From NCBI GenBank assembly GCA_900318065.1, contig ONIY01000010.1:1-46239 (forward strand): 46,239 nt of DNA. The letters run 5' to 3'. Positions 18,279 to 28,420 of the stretch are shown here, one piece after another. The position numbers and the translations under genes were made by a program. The number at the start of each line of letters is the position of its first letter. Positions within the stretch are counted from its first letter, which is position 1. The stretch comes from an uncultured Prevotellaceae bacterium (lineage in GTDB: Bacteria > Bacteroidota > Bacteroidia > Bacteroidales > Muribaculaceae). Below the pieces are notes generated by a model. That model searched no databases, was not told the origin of the DNA, and saw only the letters and a program-made list of their open reading frames with translations.

Positions 18279-18776
18279 TTAATTGTTAGATTCAACCTCG
18301 TTGAGTAGTTTCTTCACCAGGTCGCGCTGAGCATTGTCGTCCTTCATGTTCTTGCGAATCACTTGCTCGGCGATTTGCAGTGCATAGGCACCCACATCCT
18401 GGCGCAGCTGATGCTCGCTTTCCTTGCGCGATTGCTCAATCGACACTTGAGCGGCATCGGTAACCTTCTTTGCCTCGACAGCAGCTTCGGCCTTGGCCTG
18501 CTCGATGATTTCGGTCTTCATCTTGGCTGCGTCGCGCAGTATGTCAGCCTGCTGCTTGCGTGCGTCGGCAACGAGTGCGTCGGCCTCGGCTTTGGCATTG
18601 TCGAGTTTCGACTTTGCCTCTTGGGCATAGGCGACCCCTTCATCAATCAAGGTGGCACGCTCGTCCATGCTCTTGATGATGAAAGGCCATGCCCACTTAG
18701 CCAGGATGAAATAGAGGCACACGAATGCCAGAAACATCCAGAACACCAGGCCAAATTCAGGCTTAAACAGTTCCAT
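18279..18776 (-). CDS. atpF: ATP synthase Fo subunit b
   Basis: 165 residues. A single N-terminal transmembrane helix (FGLVFWMFLAFVCLYFILA) is followed by a long, charged, Ala-rich coiled coil that forms the peripheral stalk. It lies between atpE and atpH. Nothing suggests a second b-type gene in the window, so the stator is probably a homodimer. Confidence 0.95.
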   Translation of the reverse strand: MELFKPEFGLVFWMFLAFVCLYFILAKWAWPFIIKSMDERATLIDEGVAYAQEAKSKLDNAKAEADALVADARKQQADILRDAAKMKTEIIEQAKAEAAVEAKKVTDAAQVSIEQSRKESEHQLRQDVGAYALQIAEQVIRKNMKDDNAQRDLVKKLLNEVESNN

Positions 18777-18802
18777 CTAAAAAACGCTGCTTTAGAGTGT
18801 TG

Positions 18803-19093
<291 letters not shown>

Positions 19094-19096
19094 TTA

Positions 19097-20182
19097 TTAT
19101 TCGGTTACTGCTTTAGGCTCCTCATGAATGTGAGCCATAGAGATGAAGATTGTTGACAGCAGGGTGAACACAAACGCCTGGATGAAGCTGATAAGAGTGT
19201 CGAGCACCAGCATGAACAGTGACAGAGCCACCGAGATAACCGCTGTGCCAGCACCCACTGCCGTGCCAAACATCTGGGCAAACACCATGATCAACAATAT
19301 CAACACAATCACCACCATGTGGCCTCCCAGCATGTTGGCAAAGAGACGGACCATGAGTGCCAGTGGCTTGGTCAAGATTCCGAGGAACTCAATCAACGGC
19401 ATCATGGGCACGGGGCACTTGAGTGCGATGGGCACATCGGGCCAGAAGATGTCCTTCCAGTAATGCTTGGTGCCAGTGAGGTTGGTGATCAGGAAAGTGG
19501 CAAGCGCCAGCACCATTGTCACGGCAAGGTTGCCGGTGAGGTTGGCGCCACCAGGGAATATCACTATCAGTCCCAGCAGGTTCATCGTGAGGATGAAGAA
19601 GAATGCCGTGAGCAGGTAGGGGCCATACTTGGGTGCCTCCTTGCCCATGATGGGCTTGATAGTGTCGGTATAAACAAATTCAATGACAAGTTCCAGCATG
19701 CCCTTGACACCGCGCGGGCCTTTCATGCCCTCGCGCTTGTACCACTTGCGCAGGCTCATTGCCATCAATATCACCAGGACTGCAGCAATGAAGATTCCCA
19801 GCGCATTCTTGGTGATAGAGAAGTCCCATGGACGGTATTGAGTGCCATCGTCGAGCACCTGCACGAGCTTGCCCTTGTAGTCGCCCTCGTGAGGAATCAT
19901 GAAAGTGGCATCGCCATCCTGATAGGTTTCTCCACCAGTGACGCGGCTCGACATGAAGCAGTGCAATTTACCACCCTGTGCAAAGGCAATGATGGGTAAT
20001 GGTATCTTCTTGGTGTGGGAGAAAGGCACTTCCCAGCCATAGGTGTCGCCCAGGTGCTCAAAGATTGTCTCCTTGGGGTTGACCTTGGTTTCGTGCCCGT
20101 GGTGCTGCATGCTTTGCGCATATCCCCACGCCATGAGCGCCAGAATCACCACTGCTACTATTGCTGTTATAACTTTTTTCAT
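19097..20182 (-). CDS. atpB: ATP synthase Fo subunit a with long N-terminal extension
   Basis: 361 residues. The C-terminal 200 residues are the standard subunit a, with the essential Arg in LMVRLFANMLGGH (R279). The N-terminus differs from the short enterobacterial type: a signal-like helix (3-21), then about 100 periplasmic residues, then a second helix (ALGIFIAAVLVILMAMSL). This extended form is seen in other Bacteroidetes as far as I know; its purpose is unclear. The start is six bases after the atpC stop, so no extra gene sits between them. Confidence 0.95.
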   Translation of the reverse strand: MKKVITAIVAVVILALMAWGYAQSMQHHGHETKVNPKETIFEHLGDTYGWEVPFSHTKKIPLPIIAFAQGGKLHCFMSSRVTGGETYQDGDATFMIPHEGDYKGKLVQVLDDGTQYRPWDFSITKNALGIFIAAVLVILMAMSLRKWYKREGMKGPRGVKGMLELVIEFVYTDTIKPIMGKEAPKYGPYLLTAFFFILTMNLLGLIVIFPGGANLTGNLAVTMVLALATFLITNLTGTKHYWKDIFWPDVPIALKCPVPMMPLIEFLGILTKPLALMVRLFANMLGGHMVVIVLILLIMVFAQMFGTAVGAGTAVISVALSLFMLVLDTLISFIQAFVFTLLSTIFISMAHIHEEPKAVTE

Positions 20183-20188
20183 ACTATA

Positions 20189-20422
20189 TCAATAAAGACA
20201 AACGTTAACGATGTTGTCCTTGACGTCGGCAATGCCACCTTTAATCTCTCGCTGCTCGGTCTTATCGTCCACAACATAGCTCATGGTGCCTGCCACGAGC
20301 GATGAGATGAGTGCGGCATGGTTGTTAAGAATCTGGAAAGAGCCCATTGTGCCAGGCAAAGTAACTTGCTGCACTTCGCCCTCAAACTCAATTTGCTCGG
20401 CCGAGATAATTTTCAATGTCAT
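20189..20422 (-). CDS. atpC: ATP synthase F1 subunit epsilon, short form
   Basis: 77 residues, comprising only the N-terminal beta-sandwich (LKIISAEQIEFEGEVQQVTLPG, GSFQILNNHAALIS). The C-terminal two-helix domain that inhibits ATP hydrolysis in many bacteria is absent. Short epsilon subunits are common in Bacteroidetes, so this is probably genuine and not a truncation. It is separated from atpD by 207 bases of tandem repeats and lies six bases before atpB. Confidence 0.93.
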   Translation of the reverse strand: MTLKIISAEQIEFEGEVQQVTLPGTMGSFQILNNHAALISSLVAGTMSYVVDDKTEQREIKGGIADVKDNIVNVCLY

Positions 20423-20428
20423 ACGGTT

Positions 20429-20487
20429 GTCAGTTATCTGTTGTCAGTTGTCAGTCGTCAGTCGTCAGTTATCAGTTTTCAGTTTTC
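20429..20487. repeat. Tandem heptamers, consensus DTCAGTY (8 units)
   Basis: Starting at 20429 the plus strand reads GTCAGTT, ATCTGTT, GTCAGTT, GTCAGTC, GTCAGTC, GTCAGTT, ATCAGTT, TTCAGTT and a remnant. These are eight 7-base units with few substitutions, lying just upstream of the atpC start in the atpD-atpC gap. Confidence 0.85.
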
Positions 20488-20488
20488 T

Positions 20489-20533
20489 TCTAGAGGCTCT
20501 AGTATTTCTAGAAGTTCTAGATGTTCTAGTTTT
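20489..20533. repeat. Tandem 9-mers beginning TCTAG (5 units)
   Basis: The units are TCTAGAGGC, TCTAGTATT, TCTAGAAGT, TCTAGATGT and TCTAGTTTT, directly adjoining the heptamer tract at 20429-20487. Each unit starts with TCTAG and has a variable tail. Confidence 0.8.
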
Positions 20534-20604
20534 CAAAGCTCTTAACAGTTTTCATTTTAGAGATTGCAGTGCGCTTAATCTCACCACTGTCTTCCATAAA
20601 CCAA

Positions 20605-20625
20605 AAACTATAAACTATAAACTAG
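20605..20625. repeat. Tandem heptamers AAACTAT (3 units)
   Basis: AAACTAT, AAACTAT and AAACTAG end five bases from the atpD stop codon. This is the third tandem-repeat type within the same 207-base gap. Confidence 0.75.
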
Positions 20626-20629
20626 AATG

Positions 20630-22159
<1,530 letters not shown>

Positions 22160-22184
22160 CTAATTTATTAAAATGTTTCGTGAA

Positions 22185-23267
22185 TTATCCAGCGAAGTGC
22201 CATCCCAGGCTCACCATTACTGCCATGAGCACGAGGTTGAACAAGCCAATGGGCATCAAGTAGCGCCACTCCAGGGCGAGCATCTGGTCGATGCGCACGC
22301 GTGGGAACGACCACTTGAACCAAATGATGATGAACGACACAAATATCGCCTTACCCAGGAACCAAATGGTTGATGGGATATAGTCCATCACGGCATTGAA
22401 GCCATCCCAGCCGGGGATGTGCAATGGCATCCATCCGCCCAAGAAAAGCAGCGAGGCGATGCCCGACACGATGAACAGGTTCAAATACTCGGCAAGATAG
22501 AAGAAGCCGAAGTGGATACCCGAATACTCGGTGTGGTAACCTGCGGTGAGCTCGTGCTCAGCCTCGGGAAGGTCGAACGGGCCACGGTTGGTCTCGGCAG
22601 TAGCTGCAATAACATATATTATGAAGGCTATGATGGCGGGGATGTGTCCAGTGAAGATGAACCAGCCATCTTGCTGCGCCTCGACGAGCCCGGTCACCGA
22701 CATGGTGCCTGCCAGGCACACGATGGTGAGCATGGCAATGCCTATCGAGAGCTCATAGCTAATCATCTGGGCACCACTACGCATGGCACCTATCATGGTG
22801 TACTTGCTGTTACTCGACCATCCGGCGAGCAAGATACCCACAACGCCGAGCGACGACACGGCGGTCATGAAGAACACGCCAACGTTGAAGTCGATGGCCT
22901 GAAGGCCCTTGCCCCATGGCAGGCATGCAAAGACTACCACCGATGCCACCAGCACGAAGTAGGGAGCGAGTTTGTGCAGGAAGTTGTCGGTCTTCCACAG
23001 TTCCACCACCTCCTTGATGAGCATCTTTATTACGTCGGCAAAAATCTGGAGCGAGCCCCAAGGACCCACACGCAGTGGTCCGCGACGGCACTGGAACCAG
23101 GCGCACACCCAACGCTCATACATGATGTAGAACATTGCCAGCACCGTGTAGGCAAGCAACAGCAACACCGCTACAATCACACACTCAATGGTGGTTGCAA
23201 GCCATTGTGGCATTACTCCTGTCAACAGGTCGTTAAACCAAGTTGTAACAACACTAAAGTCAAACAT
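22185..23267 (-). CDS. nuoH: NADH-quinone oxidoreductase subunit H
   Basis: 360 residues, eight-helix membrane subunit that forms most of the quinone chamber. Signature regions are YERWVCAWFQCRRGPLRVGP, ETNRGPFDLPEAEHELTAGYHTEYSG and the C-terminal FPRVRIDQMLALEWRYLMP. It follows nuoCD by 55 bases. In the usual nuo order nuoI comes next, but here atpD does. Confidence 0.96.
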   Translation of the reverse strand: MFDFSVVTTWFNDLLTGVMPQWLATTIECVIVAVLLLLAYTVLAMFYIMYERWVCAWFQCRRGPLRVGPWGSLQIFADVIKMLIKEVVELWKTDNFLHKLAPYFVLVASVVVFACLPWGKGLQAIDFNVGVFFMTAVSSLGVVGILLAGWSSNSKYTMIGAMRSGAQMISYELSIGIAMLTIVCLAGTMSVTGLVEAQQDGWFIFTGHIPAIIAFIIYVIAATAETNRGPFDLPEAEHELTAGYHTEYSGIHFGFFYLAEYLNLFIVSGIASLLFLGGWMPLHIPGWDGFNAVMDYIPSTIWFLGKAIFVSFIIIWFKWSFPRVRIDQMLALEWRYLMPIGLFNLVLMAVMVSLGWHFAG

Positions 23268-23322
23268 ATCTATTATAATAATGTGTGTTTATAATCTTGT
23301 TGGTTTTTTTCTCTCTTGAATA

Positions 23323-24975
23323 TTACCTGTCGATATCAGGAATCACATAGTCGATCGACGCGGTGATGGTGATAAGGTCGGCAATCAGGTTGTCCTTGCA
23401 GGTGAGGTCGACAACTCCCACCAGGTTGAAGCAAGGACTCTGGAAGTGCAGGCGGTAAGGCTTCTGGAAGGGCTTGGGGTCGCCGTCGCTCTCCAGGTAT
23501 ACACCAAAGGCGCCACGGCTGCCCTCTACCTGTTGATACCAGTGACCGGCAGGGAGCTTGATGAGCTTGGGCACCTTGGCGATGTACTCGCCCTCGATAC
23601 CCTCGGCCTCGAGCATGTCGCAGCACTGACGCAGGATCTTGATGCTCTCTTCCATCTCCTTCATGCGCACCATGTAGCGGTCCATAGAGTCGCCGCCCTC
23701 GTAGGTGACCTCGTCAAACTCCACTTCATTGTAGAGCGAGTAGGGGTGGCACTTGCGCACGTCGCAGTGATGGCCGCTGGCACGTCCCGAAGGACCAGTG
23801 ATGGCATAGTTGATGGCATCTTCCTTGCCCAGGATACCCACGCCCACCATGCGGTTGCGTGCTATCACGTTGCCAGTGAAGAGCTTGTGGTATTCCTTGA
23901 GTTTCTCGGTCACAGTGTCGCACACGTTGCGCACGTCCTTGATAAAGTCGGGGTGCACATCGGCCTTCACGCCACCAATGGTGAGATAACTCATCGACAT
24001 GCGTGCGCCGCAGGTCTTGTCGAAGATATCATAGATGAGCTCGCGCTCACGGAATCCGTAGAAGAACGCTGTAGTAGCGCCCTGGTCCATTGTCAAGCAG
24101 CCGTAGCTGAGCAGGTGGCTCGAGATGCGCATGAGCTCGTCCATCATCATGCGGATGAGCTCGGCACGGTGAGGCACCTCCAGCCCCATGGCCTTCTCGA
24201 TGCACAGGCACAGGCAGTGGCGGTTGATGTGGGCCGACATGTAGTCTAAGCGCTCGGTGTAGAGCAGCGTCTGTGGATACATCAGGCTCTCGCACAACTT
24301 CTCGATGCCGCGGTGAATGTAACCGCTCACCACGTCGACCTTCTTCACCAGCTCGCCCTCGATCGATGCGCGATAGCGCATCACGCCGTGGGTGGATGGG
24401 TGCTGAGGACCAACGTTGATGACATACTCATCGTCGCCAAAGACCTTGCCGTCGATGCGGGTGACGTTGCCGTTCTCGTCTTCGACCAGGCGGTAGGTGT
24501 TGTCCTCGTTCTCCTCGTCGTCAAGACGCAGCGGGTTCTTCTCGGGGTCGTCGTCATAGTCCTTGCGCAGTGGGTATCCCACCCAGTCGTTGCGCAGGAA
24601 GAAACGGCGCATGTCGGGGTGATTGATAAACTCGATGCCAAAGAAGTCGAAGACCTCACGCTCCTGGTAGTTGGCGACAGCCCACAGGTTGCTCACGCTG
24701 TGCAGGCGTGGCGTCTCGCGGTTGGTGGTAGCCACCTTCACGTGAATGATTTCTTGTGTCTCGGTATTGGTCAAGTAGTACATCACTCCCAGTTCCTCTT
24801 TCCAGTCAACACCAACGAGTGCTGTGAGGTAGTCGAAGTGAAGCTCGTCCTTGAGCGCTTGTGCAAGAGCGTGCCACTTGGCGTCGGGCACGGTAATCAG
24901 CAAGAACTCGCCGCTGGCGTCACATTGAGCCTCGGGACACAGCTTGCCAATTTTTTCTTGTATATCTGATGACAT
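23323..24975 (-). CDS. nuoCD: NADH-quinone oxidoreductase fused subunits C and D
   Basis: 550 residues. The N-terminal part (about 1-165) is NuoC (30-kDa type, with REVFDFFGIEFINHPDMRR and GYPLRKDYD). The rest is NuoD (49-kDa type, with VGPQHPSTHGVMRY near the quinone site and the C-terminal IDYVIPDIDR). Fusion of C and D is common in several phyla including Bacteroidetes. The C part is short compared with the enterobacterial fusion. It lies 43 bases after nuoB. Confidence 0.96.
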   Translation of the reverse strand: MSSDIQEKIGKLCPEAQCDASGEFLLITVPDAKWHALAQALKDELHFDYLTALVGVDWKEELGVMYYLTNTETQEIIHVKVATTNRETPRLHSVSNLWAVANYQEREVFDFFGIEFINHPDMRRFFLRNDWVGYPLRKDYDDDPEKNPLRLDDEENEDNTYRLVEDENGNVTRIDGKVFGDDEYVINVGPQHPSTHGVMRYRASIEGELVKKVDVVSGYIHRGIEKLCESLMYPQTLLYTERLDYMSAHINRHCLCLCIEKAMGLEVPHRAELIRMMMDELMRISSHLLSYGCLTMDQGATTAFFYGFRERELIYDIFDKTCGARMSMSYLTIGGVKADVHPDFIKDVRNVCDTVTEKLKEYHKLFTGNVIARNRMVGVGILGKEDAINYAITGPSGRASGHHCDVRKCHPYSLYNEVEFDEVTYEGGDSMDRYMVRMKEMEESIKILRQCCDMLEAEGIEGEYIAKVPKLIKLPAGHWYQQVEGSRGAFGVYLESDGDPKPFQKPYRLHFQSPCFNLVGVVDLTCKDNLIADLITITASIDYVIPDIDR

Positions 24976-25018
24976 ATATATTAATGTGTATAGGTTTTTA
25001 ATCTTTAATGGTCAATGC

Positions 25019-25612
25019 TCACTCGGCTTTGTTGTCAAAGAACTTCTTGCGGCTCTCCTTGCGGTTGACGCCACCAAAGAACTTCTGCACCTTGATCTTG
25101 CGCTGCAGCTGCATCAAGGCATAGAACATAGCCTCAGGACGAGGAGGGCAGCCAGGCAGGTAGACGTCGACAGGGATAATCTCGTCGATGCCCTTTACCA
25201 CGCAGTAGCTGTTCTTGAAGGGTCCACCGCTCACGGTGCAGGCTCCACATGCGATGACATACTTGGGCTCGGCCATCTGCTCATAGAGTCGCTTCAGTGC
25301 TGGTGCCATGCGATAGGTGATGGTTCCCTGGCACATGATATAGTCGGCCTGGCGTGGTGAGTTGCGCGCCACCTCAAATCCAAATCGTGCCATGTCGTAG
25401 CGAGCCGCACCCAGGCACATGAACTCGATAGCACAGCAGCTGGTGCCAAAGCAGAACGGCCACAGCGAGTTGCTGATGCCCCAGTTTATCAACTGATCCA
25501 GTTTTCCCACGACCACGTTAGTGCCACTAGCATTCAACTCAGCAACCAGCTGGTCGATATACTCGTTGTCCTTGAAGTCGTCGTGCTTCATGCTTTTTAT
25601 CTTTACTTCCAT
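25019..25612 (-). CDS. nuoB: NADH-quinone oxidoreductase subunit B
   Basis: 197 residues, carries the terminal cluster N2. The ligand pattern is complete: adjacent cysteines in FGTSCCAIEFMCLG, a third in IACGACTVSGG and a fourth in YLPGCPPRPEA. The start ATG overlaps the last ten bases of nuoA (ATGGAAGTAA), so the two are translationally coupled. Confidence 0.96.
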   Translation of the reverse strand: MEVKIKSMKHDDFKDNEYIDQLVAELNASGTNVVVGKLDQLINWGISNSLWPFCFGTSCCAIEFMCLGAARYDMARFGFEVARNSPRQADYIMCQGTITYRMAPALKRLYEQMAEPKYVIACGACTVSGGPFKNSYCVVKGIDEIIPVDVYLPGCPPRPEAMFYALMQLQRKIKVQKFFGGVNRKESRKKFFDNKAE

Positions 25613-25971
25613 CGTAGCGCTCCTTTCTTCCAGGCATAAGCCAGACCTAAAACGAGAATAAACAGGAAAGTGCCCACTGCGATGAGCGCAGTAGAACCAA
25701 TGCTCTTAGCAATCGCTGCCCAGGGGAACAGGAACACTGTTTCCACATCAAACATGAGGAACAGGATTGCAAACAGATAATAACCCACATGGAACTGTGC
25801 CATGCTCTCGCCACGAGTGGGGATACCACACTCATAGGTCTCGCCCTTGCGCTTGGTGAAGCTGCGAGGTCCTATCAGCCGCGCTATGAGCAGAGCAGCA
25901 AACACCAGCACCACGCCAGTGAGCGCCGCAGTAACGGCAAGTGTGGTATTTTGAATACCAAGTAAAACCAT
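25603..25971 (-). CDS. nuoA: NADH-quinone oxidoreductase subunit A
   Basis: 122 residues, three transmembrane helices. The conserved loop KGETYECGIPTRGESMAQFHVGYYLFAILFLMFDVE is largely intact. It is the first gene of the nuo/atp run. It begins after an 805-base intergenic region whose minus-strand promoter candidate at 26283-26276 would give a leader of about 300 nt. Confidence 0.95.
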   Translation of the reverse strand: MVLLGIQNTTLAVTAALTGVVLVFAALLIARLIGPRSFTKRKGETYECGIPTRGESMAQFHVGYYLFAILFLMFDVETVFLFPWAAIAKSIGSTALIAVGTFLFILVLGLAYAWKKGALRWK

Positions 25972-26275
25972 AAAAAAACTTTTGTTATGTGTTTATAATT
26001 TATTTTCTGCTGGTTTAAAAAAGCAATGATGAGTCACGACCGTGGGTGACATAGCGCCCGTCATAACTCATCCTCGCCATTATCAGTCAATTGTGTATTT
26101 ACATGAGAGCACACAACAAAGCATGCCTGTGCCCAAGCACTGGCTGCCACTTTCACTCTATTGTTAAGGCATCCTCTCATTAATTGCAATTAAATAGCGC
26201 ATTAGCATCGAAAAACATCATTACGGCCATACAACAACCGCACGCATGACGCCTTCGACGCCCTTTTTTGCGGTG

Positions 26276-26283
26276 CAAATATA
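26276..26283 (-). promoter_or_regulatory. -7 promoter box of the nuo/atp operon
   Basis: TATATTTG on the minus strand is a perfect TAnnTTTG match followed by CA. A TTG lies 23 bases upstream. Transcription would start near 26269, giving a leader of about 300 nt to nuoA. Confidence 0.5.
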
Positions 26284-26429
26284 ATCATTTTTTTTAATAT
26301 GAGAAACAACTTACTTAATATAATTATCAACAAGTGGGTTTTCAATTGCATTTTTATCCAGCAAAACCACTGCTGGCACTCGCTGATTATAATTTATAAG
26401 CAATATTTTTCCACTTATATTTCCACACA

Positions 26430-26461
26430 TTTGCATTTTTGAGACAAAATCACTATCTTTG
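26430..26461 (+). promoter_or_regulatory. Plus-strand promoter with both elements
   Basis: TTTG (26430-26433), a 20-base spacer and TATCTTTG (26454-26461) match the Bacteroidetes consensus well. The start site would be near 26467. It reads into the structure at 26476-26537 and towards the M23 gene. Confidence 0.65.
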
Positions 26462-26475
26462 CAACATAGAAAACA

Positions 26476-26537
26476 GGGATACTGGCGGCAGTGTTTTGCC
26501 ACCTGAAAAACCGCAAAATTATTGCTTGCAGCATCCC
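26476..26537 (+). ncRNA. Possible structured RNA (three-way junction)
   Basis: A closing stem GGGAT/ATCCC (26476-26480 with 26533-26537) encloses two hairpins: GGCGGCA/TGCCACC (484-490 with 497-503, one mismatch) and GCAA/TTGC (513-516 with 522-525). It starts about nine bases after the predicted start site of the promoter at 26430-26461. I do not recognise a family. It may be a small RNA or part of the peptidase leader. Confidence 0.35.
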
Positions 26538-26634
26538 GCTATTAATCAGTTTGTTAGACGCAGAAATTAAAATTAGGAGACATATTTTTACACTTTTTAG
26601 CGCGAAAAACTGCTGCTATGTCGTAATAAATGTC

Positions 26635-26642
26635 TACTTTTG
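26635..26642 (+). promoter_or_regulatory. Second -7 box ahead of the M23 gene
   Basis: TACTTTTG matches TAnnTTTG, with no good -33 element. A start near 26649 would give a 130-nt leader that contains exactly the stems at 26662-26757. Confidence 0.4.
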
Positions 26643-26661
26643 TGCGTTCAAACTTATGTAG

Positions 26662-26757
26662 TGACCCACTATTGAGGTCAACAAGAAGCCGAGGACAGGC
26701 TTTGCAAACTGTGCCAGAGTCCTCATTTTTTGATAATAATTTGTTAGTGGCTTCTTG
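26662..26757 (+). promoter_or_regulatory. Nested hairpin leader of the M23 peptidase gene, with terminator-like inner stem
   Basis: TGACC/GGTCA (26662-26666 with 26676-26680) forms a first hairpin. A perfect nine-pair stem CAAGAAGCC/GGCTTCTTG (26682-26690 with 26749-26757) encloses GAGGAC/GTCCTC (26691-26696 with 26719-26724). The inner stem is followed by ATTTTTT, so it looks like an intrinsic terminator. If the outer stem forms it ends 20 bases before the ATG at 26778. The arrangement would suit attenuation, but no ligand or signal is evident. Confidence 0.45.
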
Positions 26758-26777
26758 AAACTTTAAAATAGAAAGAT

Positions 26778-27557
26778 ATGAAGTTTTTTAATAGTCTGAA
26801 ATTAGGCTTTGTAGGTATAGCAATTATATCTATGGGCTTTGCAGCAAACTCACAATCAATCAACGACTACCGTAGAACACACCAAAACCTTCTGGCAAAA
26901 CAGAACAACATCAAAGACAAAATCAAAGTTGAGGAAGCGCAGAAGTATGCACGCGACCTCTATGGCGACAAAGAGACAGCCGGCAATGCCGACATCTACA
27001 GCGAAGGCTGGAACAGCGGACGCGTGAACTCTTACCAAGACGCCAACATTCCCTCTACCAAGACAATCGACGTATCAAGATATGCAATGCCAGTAAAGCA
27101 TAAGGTTGTCAACTCACACTTTGGCTATCGCAAGCAATTTGGCCGCATGCACAAGGGCACCGACCTGAAGGCCAACATTGGCGACACCATCTACGCAGCA
27201 TTCACCGGAAAGGTTCGCCTCACCAAGTTTGAGCGCAACGGTTACGGTTTCTATGTAATAGTTCGTCACGACAACGGTCTCGAGACAGTGTACGGACACC
27301 TTTCTAAGTTCCTTGTAAGGGAGAACCAATATGTTAAGGCTGGCACTCCCATTGCCCTGAGTGGCAACACCGGCCGCAGCACTGGTCCCCACCTCCACTT
27401 CGAGACTCGCTTCATGGGCGTGGCAATCAACCCCGAGAAGATTTTTGACTTCGTGAACGGCTCAGTACACCGCGACCACTACACCTTCAACCGCAACAGC
27501 AGCGACAACGCCGACAACAATAACCGTCAGAGCGCAAGCCGAAGCCGTCGCCGCTAA
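26778..27557 (+). CDS. M23 family metallopeptidase (LytM-like)
   Basis: 259 residues. A signal peptide (1-25) is followed by a short linker and the M23 domain (about 104-225). The zinc site is complete: H125 and D129 in HKGTDL, H207 in HLHFE, with H174 and H205 as catalytic histidines. It should cut peptide crossbridges of peptidoglycan in the periplasm, or act through a partner. The tail is Asn-, Ser- and Arg-rich (NRQSASRSRRR). The gene stands alone: a structured leader precedes it and a terminator follows. Confidence 0.93.
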   Translation: MKFFNSLKLGFVGIAIISMGFAANSQSINDYRRTHQNLLAKQNNIKDKIKVEEAQKYARDLYGDKETAGNADIYSEGWNSGRVNSYQDANIPSTKTIDVSRYAMPVKHKVVNSHFGYRKQFGRMHKGTDLKANIGDTIYAAFTGKVRLTKFERNGYGFYVIVRHDNGLETVYGHLSKFLVRENQYVKAGTPIALSGNTGRSTGPHLHFETRFMGVAINPEKIFDFVNGSVHRDHYTFNRNSSDNADNNNRQSASRSRRR

Positions 27558-27596
27558 TCAAAAAACAGCACACACACTTAACACACTTAATACTGA

Positions 27597-27639
27597 AAGA
27601 CCAGCATTGCTCTACCAAGAGCTTTGTTGGTCTTTTTTT
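27597..27639 (+). terminator. Intrinsic terminator after the M23 gene
   Basis: AAGACCA/TGGTCTT (27597-27603 with 27628-27634) with inner GCTCT/AGAGC, followed by a T run. Confidence 0.8.
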
Positions 27640-27651
27640 GCATCATTGTCA

Positions 27652-27684
27652 TTTGTACAGAAGAAAAAAACTCGCTACCTTTGC
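27652..27684 (+). promoter_or_regulatory. Promoter of the RluA-family gene
   Basis: TTTG (27652-27655), 21 bases, then TACCTTTG (27677-27684). The start site near 27690 gives a leader of about 23 nt to the ATG at 27713. Confidence 0.65.
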
Positions 27685-27712
27685 ACATCATGACTAACGA
27701 CAGCTCAACATC

Positions 27713-28420
27713 ATGGAAGTAGTATACGAAGACAACCACCTCATCATTGTGAACAAAGCCTGCGGAGAGATTGTGCAAGGCGACCGCACCGGCGACGAGC
27801 CACTGGTAGAAACGCTCAAGCAGTGGATAAAGGTCAAGTACAACAAGCCAGGCAACGTGTTTTGCGGCGTGACTCACCGCATAGACCGCCCCACCAGCGG
27901 CCTGGTGGTCTTTGCGCGAACCAGCAAGGGCCTGTCGCGCATGAACGAGCTGTTCCGCCGCGGCGAGGTTCACAAGACCTACTGGGCGATCGTCAAGAAC
28001 TGCCCTCCCAAGGATGAGGACACGCTAGTTGACTACCTGGTCTCGGTAGAGAAAAACAACAAGACTCACGTTGTGAGCCCAGGCACTAAGGGCGCCCAAA
28101 AAGCTGAGCTGAGATATAAAGTGGTGGGCAAGAGCAACAATTACTACCTCCTGGAAATTGAACTGCTCACTGGCCGCAAGCACCAGATCAGGGCGCAGCT
28201 TGCGCACCTGGGCTGTCCCATCAAGGGCGACCTGAAATATGGATTTCCACGCAGCAACCCCGACGGCGGCATCTCGCTGCAGTCGCATCGCATCCAGTTT
28301 GTCCATCCAGTATCGAAAATTGAGGTCGACGTCACCGCACCACTACCCCACGATACCCTGTGGCAAGCCCTTGCCGCCTCGGCAAGCGAGAATGGATTGC
28401 CACCGAAACTCCCCTCCTAA
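27713..28420 (+). CDS. RluA-family pseudouridine synthase
   Basis: 235 residues. It isomerises uridine to pseudouridine in rRNA or tRNA. Catalytic D58 lies in THRIDRPTSGL, the RluA motif; the RluA-type GRKHQIRAQLAHLGCPIKGD segment follows (about 170-190). There is no N-terminal S4 domain, so it is a short form, closer to RluA/RluC/TruC-like proteins than to full RluD. I cannot tell which uridine it modifies. It is monocistronic. Palindromic repeats begin at its stop codon. Confidence 0.92.
   Translation: MEVVYEDNHLIIVNKACGEIVQGDRTGDEPLVETLKQWIKVKYNKPGNVFCGVTHRIDRPTSGLVVFARTSKGLSRMNELFRRGEVHKTYWAIVKNCPPKDEDTLVDYLVSVEKNNKTHVVSPGTKGAQKAELRYKVVGKSNNYYLLEIELLTGRKHQIRAQLAHLGCPIKGDLKYGFPRSNPDGGISLQSHRIQFVHPVSKIEVDVTAPLPHDTLWQALAASASENGLPPKLPS

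Larger units (their letters stand above)
25972..26777. other. Intergenic region between nuoA and the M23 peptidase gene
   Basis: I find no convincing gene in these 805 bases; a 63-codon open frame at 26311-26502 (minus) is unsupported. The region holds a minus-strand promoter for nuoA, two plus-strand promoter boxes, a three-way-junction structure at 26476-26537 and a nested stem structure at 26662-26757 ahead of the peptidase gene. A further stem, GATGAGT/ACTCATC (26028-26034 and 26066-26072), lies in the nuoA leader with an inner GTCAC/GTGAC alternative. Confidence 0.6.

Noticed and set aside
26311-26502. 63-codon minus-strand frame
   Set aside because: It overlaps a plus-strand promoter and a structured region, has no start signal and no recognisable features.
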